Origin: Caballeronia pedi | Lineage (GTDB): Bacteria; Pseudomonadota; Gammaproteobacteria; Burkholderiales; Burkholderiaceae | DNA length: 64,000 nucleotides | Assembly (NCBI RefSeq): GCF_001544915.2 | Contig: NZ_FCOE02000021.1 | Location: 62,001-126,000, forward strand | Direction: 5' to 3' | Shown: in pieces, positions 1 through 8,730 of the stretch | How the letters are laid out: every line of letters begins with the position of its first letter | Numbering within the stretch: position 1 is the stretch's first letter | Program-made: the position numbers and the translations under genes | The notes under the pieces: model-generated | Seen by the model: the letters and a program-made list of their open reading frames with translations, nothing else | The model's database searches: none | Told to the model about the DNA's origin: nothing

Positions 1-1
1 G

Positions 2-1531
2 CTGCTCACCGCGTCCGCGACGTGCGCGCTGATCACGCTCGACACCAACGTCGTCGCGGTGGCGCTGCCGTCCATCGCGCGTGATTTCCACGCCGGTTTC
101 GCCGATGTCGAATGGGTCGTGAGCGCGTACATGGTCGCGTTTGCCGCGTGCCTGCTGCCCGCGGGCGCGCTCGCCGACCGTATCGGCCGCAAGAAGATGC
201 TGATCGCGGGCCTCGCCGCGTTCCTGCTCGCGTCGCTCGGGTGCGGGCTGGCGCCGTCGGCGCTGGCGTTGAATATCGCGCGCGCGGCGAAGGGCGTCGG
301 CGCGGCGATGCTGCTGACATCGGCGCTCGCGATCATCGCCAACACGTTCCACGAAGGCGCGGCGCGCGCCCGCGCGTGGGCCGTGTGGGGCACGTGCATG
401 GGCGTATCGACGACCATCGCGCCGCTCGTCGGCGGCGTCATCACGCAATGGGCCGGCTGGCGCTGGATCTTCCTGATGAACCTGCCGATCTGTGCGCTGC
501 TCGCCGCGTGCGCCTGGCGCGGCATGCGCGAGTCGCGCAACCCCGAAGCGGGCGCGATCGATCTGGCGGGCAGCGTGCTGTTCGCCGCGTCGCTCGCGCT
601 CGGCATCTGGGCGCTGATCGACGCCCAGGCCGACGGCTGGTCGGACTGGCGCACCGTCGCGCGTCTCATCGCGAGCGCGGCGCTCTTCGTCGTGTTCGTG
701 CGCGTGCAGCGTTCGCGCGCCCACGCGATGATCGACCTCGCGCTGTTTCGCCAGCCGCGCTTCGTTGCCGCCGTGCTCGCGATGTTCGGCTACGCCGCCT
801 GCGCGCAGGTGATGATGACGTTCCTGCCGCTCTATCTGCAAAACGCGTTCGGCCTGCCGGCGGTGCGCGCGGGCATCGGCATGTTGCCGTTCGCCGTCGC
901 GATGGTCGTCGGTCCGCATATCGGCGCGTCGCTCGGCAAGCGCCTGCCGGGCATGACGCTGCTCACGCTCGGCCTCGCGACGATCGGCGCGGGCAATCTG
1001 CTGACGGCTTTCTTCGCGGGCATGTCGAACTACGGGCTGATCGCGCTCGGCATGATCGTCACCGGCCTCGGCGCGGGCGTGCTCAACGGCGACACGCAGA
1101 AAGCGATCATGGCGTGCGTGCCGACGAACCGCACCGGCATGGCTTCGGGCATCAGCACGACGACGCGCTTCACCGCGATCGTTACATCAGTGGGCGTGCT
1201 GGGCGCGGTGCTGGCGACGCGCACGCACGTCGCGCTGGCCGCGCACGCGTCGAGTCTGACCGATCCCGCCACTGTGCTCGATGCGACCTTCCTCTCGCGT
1301 CTGCTCGCCGGCGATCTCGCCCACGCGGGCGAAAGCATGAGCGGACCGGCGGGCGCTGCGATCGTGCGTATCGCGCGCGACAGCTTCGCGAGCGGCTTTG
1401 CGGCGTCGCTCGGCGTGGCGGGCGTGTGCGCGCTGACGATCGCGGCAGCGGTTTGGCTGCTCGCGGGCCGCACGCAAAGCGAAAGCGGCGTGAATGCGCC
1501 GGGAAAGGCGGGATCGGCGCTGGCTGAATAA
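2..1531 (+). CDS. MFS drug exporter, DHA2 (EmrB/QacA) type, 5' end outside window
   Basis: Inner-membrane proton-coupled exporter of the 14-TM drug:H+ antiporter-2 group. The reading frame is open from base 2, so the true start lies upstream. The first visible residues contain LDTNVVAVALPSI, the family's TM1 motif (LDxTIVNVALP), followed by a loop motif ADRIGRKK between TM2 and TM3. Many hydrophobic segments alternate with short loops up to about residue 500, and the frame stops with TAA at 1529-1531. The substrate cannot be read from sequence. No adjacent HlyD-type adaptor or regulator is visible within the window. Family assignment is firm, function (drug or metabolite export) is inferred. 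Confidence 0.88.
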   Translation: MLTASATCALITLDTNVVAVALPSIARDFHAGFADVEWVVSAYMVAFAACLLPAGALADRIGRKKMLIAGLAAFLLASLGCGLAPSALALNIARAAKGVGAAMLLTSALAIIANTFHEGAARARAWAVWGTCMGVSTTIAPLVGGVITQWAGWRWIFLMNLPICALLAACAWRGMRESRNPEAGAIDLAGSVLFAASLALGIWALIDAQADGWSDWRTVARLIASAALFVVFVRVQRSRAHAMIDLALFRQPRFVAAVLAMFGYAACAQVMMTFLPLYLQNAFGLPAVRAGIGMLPFAVAMVVGPHIGASLGKRLPGMTLLTLGLATIGAGNLLTAFFAGMSNYGLIALGMIVTGLGAGVLNGDTQKAIMACVPTNRTGMASGISTTTRFTAIVTSVGVLGAVLATRTHVALAAHASSLTDPATVLDATFLSRLLAGDLAHAGESMSGPAGAAIVRIARDSFASGFAASLGVAGVCALTIAAAVWLLAGRTQSESGVNAPGKAGSALAE

Positions 1532-1610
1532 GACGGCCCGACGCTTCCGGGCGGATATCGGCCAACGGTACGATGGCGCTTTCCGTCCCAAGCCGCGCGA
1601 TTCACCGTAC

Positions 1611-1985
1611 ATGAACAGCCTCTCTAAACTTCTCAAGACCGACACCATCAGCTCCCGGCACGTCACGTTCGAATTCGTTCGGGCGCTGTGGCATCTGCGC
1701 TCGTTGTTCGGCATGCTGCTGCTCGTGTTCTTCGCGCTGTGCGCGGCGATATTCTACCTCGGAGCGCCGATGGACAGCGCGACGCACGCCCACGCGTCGT
1801 TCGGCGGCACGCTCTATTTCTGCGGCGTGACGGCGCTCACCATCGGCTATGGCGATGTGGTCGCGACAACCGCCATCGGGCGCGCACTCGCGGTGGTGCT
1901 GGGCCTGTACGGCGTGCTCGTCACCGGCGTGACCACGGCGGTCGCCGTTTTCGCCGTCCAGCGCGCGGCCGGCCGCGCCGCCTGA
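1611..1985 (+). CDS. Small two-TM potassium-channel-like protein
   Basis: A 124-residue membrane protein with one N-terminal membrane segment (about residues 35-55), a pore loop carrying TIGYGD (a canonical K+ selectivity filter) and a second membrane segment ending in a short basic tail. This is the Ion_trans_2 / KcsA-like 2-TM architecture without a cytoplasmic RCK or ligand-binding domain, so gating is unknown. The frame is open further upstream (to 1494), but the ATG at 1611 is preferred because the upstream residues are highly basic and overlap the preceding exporter gene. It stands alone and has no obvious operon partner. Confidence 0.75.
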   Translation: MNSLSKLLKTDTISSRHVTFEFVRALWHLRSLFGMLLLVFFALCAAIFYLGAPMDSATHAHASFGGTLYFCGVTALTIGYGDVVATTAIGRALAVVLGLYGVLVTGVTTAVAVFAVQRAAGRAA

Positions 1986-2007
1986 GTCTTCCCCAGAGCG
2001 CTTCGTT

Positions 2008-2089
2008 CTAAATCGATACAGTGGGTATACACCTATTGGTGCATGTCACCGCCGCCGATTACTGTATCGATACACTAAATCGATACAGT
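2008..2089 (+). promoter_or_regulatory. Three-site operator cluster for the LacI-family regulator
   Basis: The 15-mer ctaaatcgatacagt occurs twice (2008-2022 and 2075-2089). Between them lies TGTATCGATACA (2063-2074), a perfect 12-bp palindrome with the same ATCGAT core. The centres are 54 bp and 13 bp apart. Palindromes with a central CG are typical LacI-family operators. The array lies 35-117 bp upstream of the first gene of the operon that encodes a LacI-type regulator, so it is most likely that regulator's binding region. The sites are seen directly; the regulator assignment is inferred. Confidence 0.65.
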
Positions 2090-2124
2090 CCGCAGCGCGA
2101 CGCGCGGCATCCAGGAGACACACC

Positions 2125-3156
2125 ATGCATTCGATTTCCCGGCGACGCTTCCTTCAGACAGCTTCGGCAGCCTCGCTCGCGGCTGTCGGCGGCGGTTTGC
2201 CCACGTTCGCGAGCGCGCAGCCGGCGGTCACGTTGCGGCTTTCATCGTCGATGCCGGCCAACGAGAACGCCGCGCACTACGTCTGGTATCAGAATCTCGC
2301 GGCGAATCTGAAGGCGAGCGTCGGCGACCAGATTCGCATCGACGATTTTCCGAACAGCCAGCTCGGCAAGGAAAGCGATGTCGTGCAGCAGGTCAAGGTC
2401 GGCGCGGTCGACATGATGGTCACCGGCTCGTCGATCTGGGCGACCGTGCTGCCCGAGCTCGGCATGCTGGATCTCGGCTATGTGTTCGACAACTTCGATC
2501 ACGTCGGCCGCGCGATGGACGGCAGCGTCGGCAAGTCCTTCGACGACCTGCTGCAAAAACGCGCGGGATGCTCGGTGCTCACGTGGGGCTATTCGTTCGG
2601 CGCGCGCAACGTGTTCACGAAGAAGCCCGCGCATTCGCTCGCGGATATCAAGGGCGTCAAGCTGCGCGTGCTGCCGACGCCCGCCTTCATGGACACCTTC
2701 CGGCTGATGGGCGCGGTGCCGACGCCGATTCCCATCGGCGAGCTGTACATGGCCGCTCAGACGGGCGTCGTCGACGGCTTCGAGCACGATTGCGCGACCG
2801 TGCTCGCGAGCAAGTACGACGAAGTGGTGAAGTCGTGCTGGCAGACGAACCACGTGTTCAGCCCGCTCGTCGTCGTGATGGGCCGCCGCGCGCTCGCGAA
2901 GATTCCGGAGAACCTGCGCCCCGCGTTCCAGAAGGCCGCGCAGGACGCGACCGCGAAGCAGCGCATCGCCGCGATCCAGACCGCCGCGAGCGCGGAGCAG
3001 GAATTGAAGAAGCGCGGCATGACCTTCTTCCCGATGTCGCCGGCTGACCGCGACACCGCCCGCCGCGAGATGCAGTCGCAGTTGTACGCGAGCTTCTCGA
3101 AGCAATATCCCGCGACCGCGCCGCTTTTCACGGCCATCGCCGCCGCACGGGGCTAA
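2125..3156 (+). CDS. TRAP transporter solute-binding protein, DctP family
   Basis: Periplasmic receptor of 343 residues for a tripartite ATP-independent transporter, which binds organic or sugar acids and hands them to the QM permease encoded next. The N-terminus is a twin-arginine signal (SRRRFLQTASAAS) ending near ASAQPAV, so export is probably by Tat. The mature part follows the DctP fold: LRLSSSMPANE at the start, and the ligand-arginine region KLRVLPTPAFMDTFR near residue 185. The start ATG has AGGAG at 2113-2117. It is the first gene of the operon 2125-8727, directly downstream of the operator cluster. The substrate is unknown, and the downstream enzymes suggest a hydroxy acid or lactone. 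Confidence 0.92.
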   Translation: MHSISRRRFLQTASAASLAAVGGGLPTFASAQPAVTLRLSSSMPANENAAHYVWYQNLAANLKASVGDQIRIDDFPNSQLGKESDVVQQVKVGAVDMMVTGSSIWATVLPELGMLDLGYVFDNFDHVGRAMDGSVGKSFDDLLQKRAGCSVLTWGYSFGARNVFTKKPAHSLADIKGVKLRVLPTPAFMDTFRLMGAVPTPIPIGELYMAAQTGVVDGFEHDCATVLASKYDEVVKSCWQTNHVFSPLVVVMGRRALAKIPENLRPAFQKAAQDATAKQRIAAIQTAASAEQELKKRGMTFFPMSPADRDTARREMQSQLYASFSKQYPATAPLFTAIAAARG

Positions 3157-3160
3157 GACC

Positions 3161-5059
3161 ATGACCAGTTATTCCGCGACGCCCGGACCGGAGGCGCAAC
3201 TCGCCGCTGCGCCCGGCTTTGGCCGCGAAACCGCGCTCGCACGCGGCCTTGCCGCCCTCATGCACTGGATCGAATATCTGTGCGCGGCCGTGCTCGCCGC
3301 CGATGTGATCGTGGTGTTCGTCTCGGTCGTCTATCGATACTTCCTGCACGATCCCGTCGACTGGGCCGAGGAAGTCGCCCGCGCGCTGATGATCGTGCTC
3401 GTGTTCTTCGGCGCGGCGACCGTGCTCGGGCGCAGCCAGCACGTCGGCGTCGATCTGTTTCGCGGCGCGCTGCCGAAAAGCTGGCAACCGGCGCTCGTGC
3501 ATGCAGGGCACTGGATCATCGCGGGCGTCGCGGGGAATCTGTGCGCATCGTCGTGCCTGCTGCTCGTCGATTCATACGGACAGATGACGCCGAGCGGCCT
3601 GCCCGCGTGGATCAACGTCTATCCGCTCGTCGCGGGCGGTGTGTTCATGACGGTGTTCGCGCTCGCCAACGCGCTCGATGGGCCGCGCAAGACCGTGCTC
3701 GGCACGCTGGCCGGCTGCGCGTTGCTGGCGGCGGCGCTGTTCGCGTGGAACGCCTTCGTTCCGGCGCACGCCGTGAAGGCGGGCGTTCTGCTCGCGGCGG
3801 GCTTCGTCGGCGGCCTCGCGCTCGGCGTGCCGATCGGCTTCGTGCTCGCGTTCTCGGCGCTGCTGTATTTCCTCGCCGAACCGACCCTGCCGATGCTCGT
3901 CTACTCGCAGCAAGTGATGGCCGGCACCGACCACTTCGTGCTGCTCGCGATTCCGTTCTTCGTGCTCGCCGGTTTGCTGATGGAAGGCAACGGCATGTCG
4001 TCGCGGCTGATCGAACTGCTGCTGCGCATGTTCGGACGCGTGCGCGGCGGCCTCGGCCTCATCACCATCATGGCGACGGCGTTCTTCTCGGGCGTGTCCG
4101 GCTCGAAGCTCGCGGATATCGCCGCGGTCGGCGGCGTCGTGATGCCGGCCGTGCGGCAGAGCAAGGAAGACCCGAACGAAGCCGCGGCGCTGCTCGCGTG
4201 CAGCGCGGTGATGGCGGAAACCATTCCGCCGTGCGTGAACATGATCATCATGGGCTTCGTCGCGAATATCTCGATCGCCGGGCTGTTCCTCGCGGGCGTC
4301 GTGCCGGCGGCGGTGTTGGCCATCGCGCTTGCGATCGTCGCGGTGATCTACGGGCGGCGCATCAATATTGCCGATGCGCTGACGCATCCGCGCGCCTGGC
4401 TGCCGTTGCTCGGCGGCGCGCTCGTCGCACTCGTGATGATCGCGATGATCGGCAAGGGCGTGACCTCGGGCATCGCGACATCGACGGAGGTGTCCGCGTT
4501 CGCCGTCGTCTATGCGCTCGTGGTCGGCTGGCTCGCGTTTCGCGAACTCACGCCGAAGTCGGTGGCGCGCGTGTTCGTGCGTTCGGCGTCGATGGCGAGC
4601 GGCATTCTGTTCATCGTCGCGGCGGCGTCGAGCGTGTCGTTCGCGCTGACGATCGAGCAGATTCCCGCGCTCGTCTCCGACGCGATGATCGCCTTCGCGC
4701 ACCAGTACGGCCCGACGATGTTCCTGCTGCTCTCCGTGCTCATCATGATCGTGTTCGGCGCGGTGCTCGAAGGCGCGCCCGCGCTGATCATCTTCGGGCC
4801 GTTGCTCACGCCGATCGCGACGCAGCTCGGCATCAATCCGCTGCACTTCGGGACGGTGATCGTCGTTGCGATGGGGCTCGGACTGTTCGCGCCGCCGGTC
4901 GGCCTCGGACTTTTCGCGACCTGCGCGATCACCGGCACCGACATGAAAGCCGTCGCGCGCCCGATGCTGAAATATCTGATGGTGCTGTGCATCGCGCTTG
5001 TGGTACTCATTCTGGTGCCCTCGTTTTCCTTGTGGCTGCCGACCCGGCTCGGCCTGTAG
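3161..5059 (+). CDS. Fused TRAP transporter permease DctQM
   Basis: Inner-membrane permease of 632 residues combining both TRAP membrane subunits in one chain. The first ~170 residues form the four-helix DctQ part (VYRYFLHDPVDWAEEVARAL, where Q proteins commonly read WxEExxR). After a linker of extra hydrophobic segments, the DctM part begins near residue 210 and carries family motifs such as VPIGFVLAFSALLYF, the GSKLADIAAVGG region and a late APPVGLGLF. It uses an ion gradient to import the ligand of the receptor encoded 4 bp upstream. Fused QM proteins are common in proteobacteria, so the fusion is not an error. Confidence 0.92.
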   Translation: MTSYSATPGPEAQLAAAPGFGRETALARGLAALMHWIEYLCAAVLAADVIVVFVSVVYRYFLHDPVDWAEEVARALMIVLVFFGAATVLGRSQHVGVDLFRGALPKSWQPALVHAGHWIIAGVAGNLCASSCLLLVDSYGQMTPSGLPAWINVYPLVAGGVFMTVFALANALDGPRKTVLGTLAGCALLAAALFAWNAFVPAHAVKAGVLLAAGFVGGLALGVPIGFVLAFSALLYFLAEPTLPMLVYSQQVMAGTDHFVLLAIPFFVLAGLLMEGNGMSSRLIELLLRMFGRVRGGLGLITIMATAFFSGVSGSKLADIAAVGGVVMPAVRQSKEDPNEAAALLACSAVMAETIPPCVNMIIMGFVANISIAGLFLAGVVPAAVLAIALAIVAVIYGRRINIADALTHPRAWLPLLGGALVALVMIAMIGKGVTSGIATSTEVSAFAVVYALVVGWLAFRELTPKSVARVFVRSASMASGILFIVAAASSVSFALTIEQIPALVSDAMIAFAHQYGPTMFLLLSVLIMIVFGAVLEGAPALIIFGPLLTPIATQLGINPLHFGTVIVVAMGLGLFAPPVGLGLFATCAITGTDMKAVARPMLKYLMVLCIALVVLILVPSFSLWLPTRLGL

Positions 5060-5078
5060 CCGGCAGTAGAACTTCGTT

Positions 5079-6119
5079 ATGAGCACCATTCAGGACGTCG
5101 CCCGCCACGCCGGGGTTTCCGTCAGCACCGTTTCCAACGTGCTCAACGGCCGCACGGATCAGATGCGCCAGGACACGCTCGCGCGCGTGCAGGCCGCGAT
5201 GAGCGCGCTGCAATATCGCCCGAGCACGCTCGCGCGGCAGTTGAAGACCGGACAGACGCCGCTCGTCGGGCTGCTCGTGCCGTCGATCGCGAATCCGATG
5301 TACGGCTACATCGCCCGCGAAGTCGAGACGTATGCGCAGGAGCGCTATGGGTATCGGGTGCTGATCGGCAATACGTATCGCGATCCGGCGAAAGAGGCGT
5401 CGTTTTTCGAGGATCTGTTGTCGCACGGCGTGCGGCGCGTGATCGTGATTTCCTCGCTCGCCGATGAACGCCACCTCGAAACGGCAGCCGAGCGCGGCAT
5501 GGTCGTCGTGAGCTATGACCGCCGCGCGAACGAAGGCGAGACGACGCGCATCGATCACGTCACGCCGGACAACTTCGAGGCGGCGCGGCTCGCAACACGG
5601 CATCTGATCGCGCGCGGCCACACGCGGCTCGGTTACGCGACGCTCGCGGGCATGACGCTGTCGCGCCGCGACAAGATTCGCGGTTTTCTCGCGGCGGCGG
5701 AGGAGGCGGGTCTGTCGGACAGCGCGCGCGTGCTCGACAGCGGCCCGGTGAACGAATACGGCGATTCGATGATCGCGGAAAACGGCCGCGCGCTCGCGCG
5801 GCAACTCGCGAGCGACGCGCACCGGCCGACCGGCATCGTCGCCGTGAACGATCTGATGGCGCTCGGCCTGATGGCGGGCTTGCGCGAATCGGGCTTGCGC
5901 GTGCCGCAGGATATGTCGGTGGTCGGCATGGACGGGCATTTTCTCGCGGCGATTTCAAACCCCGCGCTCACGACCGTGCAGCTTCCCATTCCGGCGATGG
6001 CCGCCGCGATGGTGGAACGCGCGATGCGCCAGACAGACGAACCCGTGCTCGATTCCGGACAGGCGCTTTTCACCGATATCACGCTGGTCGAACGCGAATC
6101 CGTCGCCCCGCCGGCGTGA
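5079..6119 (+). CDS. LacI-family transcriptional regulator
   Basis: A 346-residue repressor with the classic N-terminal helix-turn-helix and hinge (MSTIQDVARHAGVSVSTVS, then NVLNGR, then QYRPSTLARQLKTG), followed by a periplasmic-binding-protein-like ligand domain from about residue 60 (TPLVGLLVPSIANPMYGYIA) with the late motif SVVGMDGH. It lies inside the operon it probably controls, between the transporter and enzyme genes. The CG-centred sites at 2008-2089 are its likely operators. The effector is presumably the transported substrate or a product. The stop overlaps the possible GTG start of the next gene, which supports co-transcription. Confidence 0.93.
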   Translation: MSTIQDVARHAGVSVSTVSNVLNGRTDQMRQDTLARVQAAMSALQYRPSTLARQLKTGQTPLVGLLVPSIANPMYGYIAREVETYAQERYGYRVLIGNTYRDPAKEASFFEDLLSHGVRRVIVISSLADERHLETAAERGMVVVSYDRRANEGETTRIDHVTPDNFEAARLATRHLIARGHTRLGYATLAGMTLSRRDKIRGFLAAAEEAGLSDSARVLDSGPVNEYGDSMIAENGRALARQLASDAHRPTGIVAVNDLMALGLMAGLRESGLRVPQDMSVVGMDGHFLAAISNPALTTVQLPIPAMAAAMVERAMRQTDEPVLDSGQALFTDITLVERESVAPPA

Positions 6120-6142
6120 GCAAAGCAATACAGGACAAGGAC

Positions 6143-7150
6143 ATGAACAAGGTATTCGTCAGCCATCCACGGCACATGCTGGACCATTACTTCGGCGCAC
6201 GCGCGGCCGATGCGTTGCGTGCCGTCGCCGATGTCGCGTTCAATCCCGAGCGCCGCGAACTGACGACGGACGAACTCGCCGCTGCCGCGAGCGACGCGGA
6301 CGTGATCATCGGCTATCGTCAGACGCCCGCGCCGCGCGCGCTGTTCGACGCCCTGCCGAAGCTCGCGGCGTTTGTACGCTGCGCGGTGGATATCCGCACC
6401 ATCGATGTCGACGCCGCGAGCGAGCACGGCGTGCTCGTGACGCAGGCGAGCGCGGGCTTCGTGCCAGCGGTGGCCGAATGGGTGATCGGCGCGATGCTCG
6501 ATCTGGGCCGCGCGACGACCTTCCAGGCCGAGGCGTACCACCAGCGCGGCGCGCCCGCGCCGAAGATGGGCCGCGAATTGCGCGGCAGCACGCTGGGTGT
6601 GATCGGCTACGGGCAGATTTCGCGCTATCTGTGCGATCTGGCGCTGGCGTTCGGCATGCGCATCGTCGTGTCGGATCCTTTCGCGTTGATCGAGGATGCG
6701 CGCGTGCATCAGCGCGATCTCGGCACGCTGCTGGCCGAAGCGGATTTCGTCGTGTGCCTAGCACCCGCGAACGCGCAGACGCGCGATCTGATGAACGCGA
6801 ATACCTTCGGCGCGATGAAGCCGGGCGCGTACTTCATCAACGCGGCGCGCGGCGAACTCGTCGACGATGCCGCGTTGCTCGCCGCGCTCGATCGCGGTCA
6901 TCTCGCCGGCTGCGCGCTCGACGTGGGCCGCGCGCCGGACCAGATGCCGTCGCCCGCGCTCGCGCAGCATCCGCGCGTGATCGCGACACCGCATGTCGGC
7001 GGCCTCACGCCCGCCGCGATCGAGCATCAGTCGATGGAAACCGTCGCGCAGACGGAAGCGCTCTTTCAGGGCCGAACGCCGCAGGGCGCGGTGAATGCGC
7101 CGCGAGCGTTTCGCGTTGCGCGCTTCGCCATTCCGGCGCACACGCAATGA
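6143..7150 (+). CDS. D-isomer-specific 2-hydroxyacid dehydrogenase family protein
   Basis: NAD(P)-dependent oxidoreductase of about 335 residues in the phosphoglycerate/2-hydroxyacid dehydrogenase superfamily, interconverting a 2-hydroxy acid and a 2-oxo acid. The Rossmann fingerprint is GVIGYGQISRYL, with Ser in place of the last Gly of GxGxxG. NAARGELVDDAALLAAL is the family signature, and ATPHVGGLTP holds the catalytic His. The start ATG at 6143 has an AGGACAAGG stretch just upstream; a GTG at 6116 that overlaps the regulator's stop would add nine residues. It sits between the LacI regulator and a lactonase-like amidohydrolase in one operon. The substrate cannot be named. Confidence 0.85.
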   Translation: MNKVFVSHPRHMLDHYFGARAADALRAVADVAFNPERRELTTDELAAAASDADVIIGYRQTPAPRALFDALPKLAAFVRCAVDIRTIDVDAASEHGVLVTQASAGFVPAVAEWVIGAMLDLGRATTFQAEAYHQRGAPAPKMGRELRGSTLGVIGYGQISRYLCDLALAFGMRIVVSDPFALIEDARVHQRDLGTLLAEADFVVCLAPANAQTRDLMNANTFGAMKPGAYFINAARGELVDDAALLAALDRGHLAGCALDVGRAPDQMPSPALAQHPRVIATPHVGGLTPAAIEHQSMETVAQTEALFQGRTPQGAVNAPRAFRVARFAIPAHTQ

Positions 7151-7962
7151 TGAATCTCCCGACCGGCGCGTGCGATTGCCACATCCACATTTACGAGAAC
7201 GGCTATCCGCTCGCGCCCAGCGCCACGTTCGTACCGCCGCCCGCGCCCGCCGACGCGTATCGCGACGTCCAGCGCGCGCTGGGTTTGACACGCGTGATCG
7301 TCGTGCAGCCGACGGGCTATGGCTTCGACAACCGCTGCACGCTCGATGCGATCAGGAAGCTGGGCGAGGGCGTGCGCGGCATCGCGGTCGTGCCGCCCGA
7401 TATCAGCGATGCCGAACTGCAACGCCTGCACGAAGCCGGCATTCGCGGCGTGCGCTTCATGATGCTGCCGGGCGGGCTGCTGCAATGGGACAGCCTGAAC
7501 GATATCGCCGCGCGCATCGCGCCGCTCGGCTGGAACATCAACCTTCAGCTCGACGGCTGCACGCTCCCGCAACACGAAGCGATGCTCGCGCGGCTGCCCG
7601 CGAAACTCGTGATCGATCACATCGGCAAATTTCTCGGCCCGGTGACGATCGCAAGCGACGCGTTCTCCTCGCTATGCCGTCTGCTCGACGGGCCGCGCTG
7701 CTGGGTCAAGCTGTCCGCGCCTTACGAGAGTTCGCGCATCGGCCCGCCCGGTTACGACGACATCGCGCCGCTCGTGCGCACGCTGGCCGCGCGCTATCCG
7801 GAGCGTTCGCTGTGGGCGTCGAACTGGCCGCACCCGAACGTGAAGCCGACGCCCGCCGACGCCGACATGCTCGGCTGGATGGCGCGTTGCATCGACGACG
7901 AAGCGACGCTGCGCAAGATTCTCGTCGACAATCCCGCAGCGCTCTATTTCCAGGCGAGCTGA
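7147..7962 (+). CDS. Amidohydrolase-family (TIM-barrel) hydrolase, probable lactonase
   Basis: A 271-residue cytosolic metal-dependent hydrolase of the amidohydrolase-2 group, which includes 2-pyrone-4,6-dicarboxylate lactonase and sugar-lactone lactonases. The N-terminal metal site CDCHIHIYENG supplies HxH, IDHIGKF lies near residue 160, and WASNWPHPN near residue 225 with RKILVDNPAALYF at the end is characteristic of the PDC-lactonase-like branch. It starts ATGATG at 7147/7150, overlapping the preceding stop, so it is translationally coupled. In this operon it probably opens a lactone made from the imported compound. Lactonase activity is inferred from family and context. Confidence 0.82.
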   Translation: MMNLPTGACDCHIHIYENGYPLAPSATFVPPPAPADAYRDVQRALGLTRVIVVQPTGYGFDNRCTLDAIRKLGEGVRGIAVVPPDISDAELQRLHEAGIRGVRFMMLPGGLLQWDSLNDIAARIAPLGWNINLQLDGCTLPQHEAMLARLPAKLVIDHIGKFLGPVTIASDAFSSLCRLLDGPRCWVKLSAPYESSRIGPPGYDDIAPLVRTLAARYPERSLWASNWPHPNVKPTPADADMLGWMARCIDDEATLRKILVDNPAALYFQAS

Positions 7963-8025
7963 CTCGCGGCGCGCCGCGTTCCGTCCTATCCTTCTTCTGG
8001 CGCCATGAAACGGAGCGACAACGCC

Positions 8026-8727
8026 ATGAATAGTCTGGAAGGAAGGATCGTCGCCGTCACGGGCGGCTTCGGCAGTCTGGGACTCGCGACGGCGCGCGTG
8101 CTGGCCGAACGCGGCGCGCGCGTCGCGTTGATCGGTCACGGAGCAACGTCGGATGCATTGCCCGCGCCGCTCGCCGACGCGTGCATCGTCACCGGCATCG
8201 ATCTGACGGATGCGAAGTCGGCGCAGCAAGCCATCGACACCATCGTTCAGCGAATGGGCGGCCTGCACGCGCTCGTGAACGTGGCCGGCGCGTTCAGTTG
8301 GGAAACGATCGCGGACGGCAGCGTCGATACCTGGCAATCAATGTTCGATGTGAACGTGAAGACCGCGCTCAACGCGTCGAAGGCGGCGCTCGCGCCACTG
8401 AGCGCGAACGAAGGCGGGCGCATCGTCAATATCGGCGCGCTCGCGGCGATGAAAGCGGGCATGGGGATGGGCGCCTACGCGGCATCGAAGGCGGCGCTGC
8501 TGCGCCTGACCGAGGCGCTCGCCGAAGAGCTGAAGGACAAGGGCGTGACGGTGAACGCGCTGTTGCCGTCGATCATCGACACCGCGCCGAATCGGCGCGA
8601 CATGCCCGACGCCGATTTCTCGCGCTGGGTGAAGCCGGAACAACTCGGCGCGGTGATCGCGTTCCTGCTTTCGCCCGAGGCGCAATGCATCACGGGCGCG
8701 GCGATTCCGGTGAACGGGCGCGTCTGA
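8026..8727 (+). CDS. SDR-family oxidoreductase
   Basis: A 233-residue short-chain dehydrogenase/reductase. It shows the nucleotide-binding TGGFGSLGLATA motif at residues 12-23, an NVAGAF stretch equivalent to NNAG, an active-site YAASK, and a C-terminal QCITGAAIPVNGRV, all classical SDR features. The catalytic Ser is not obvious: VNIGALAAMKAG precedes the Tyr, where SDRs usually have a Ser. The ATG at 8026 is chosen because GGAG lies just upstream; another ATG at 8005 would add seven residues. It is the last gene of the LacI-controlled operon and ends 3 bp from a converging gene. The substrate is unknown. Confidence 0.85.
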   Translation: MNSLEGRIVAVTGGFGSLGLATARVLAERGARVALIGHGATSDALPAPLADACIVTGIDLTDAKSAQQAIDTIVQRMGGLHALVNVAGAFSWETIADGSVDTWQSMFDVNVKTALNASKAALAPLSANEGGRIVNIGALAAMKAGMGMGAYAASKAALLRLTEALAEELKDKGVTVNALLPSIIDTAPNRRDMPDADFSRWVKPEQLGAVIAFLLSPEAQCITGAAIPVNGRV

Positions 8728-8730
8728 TGT

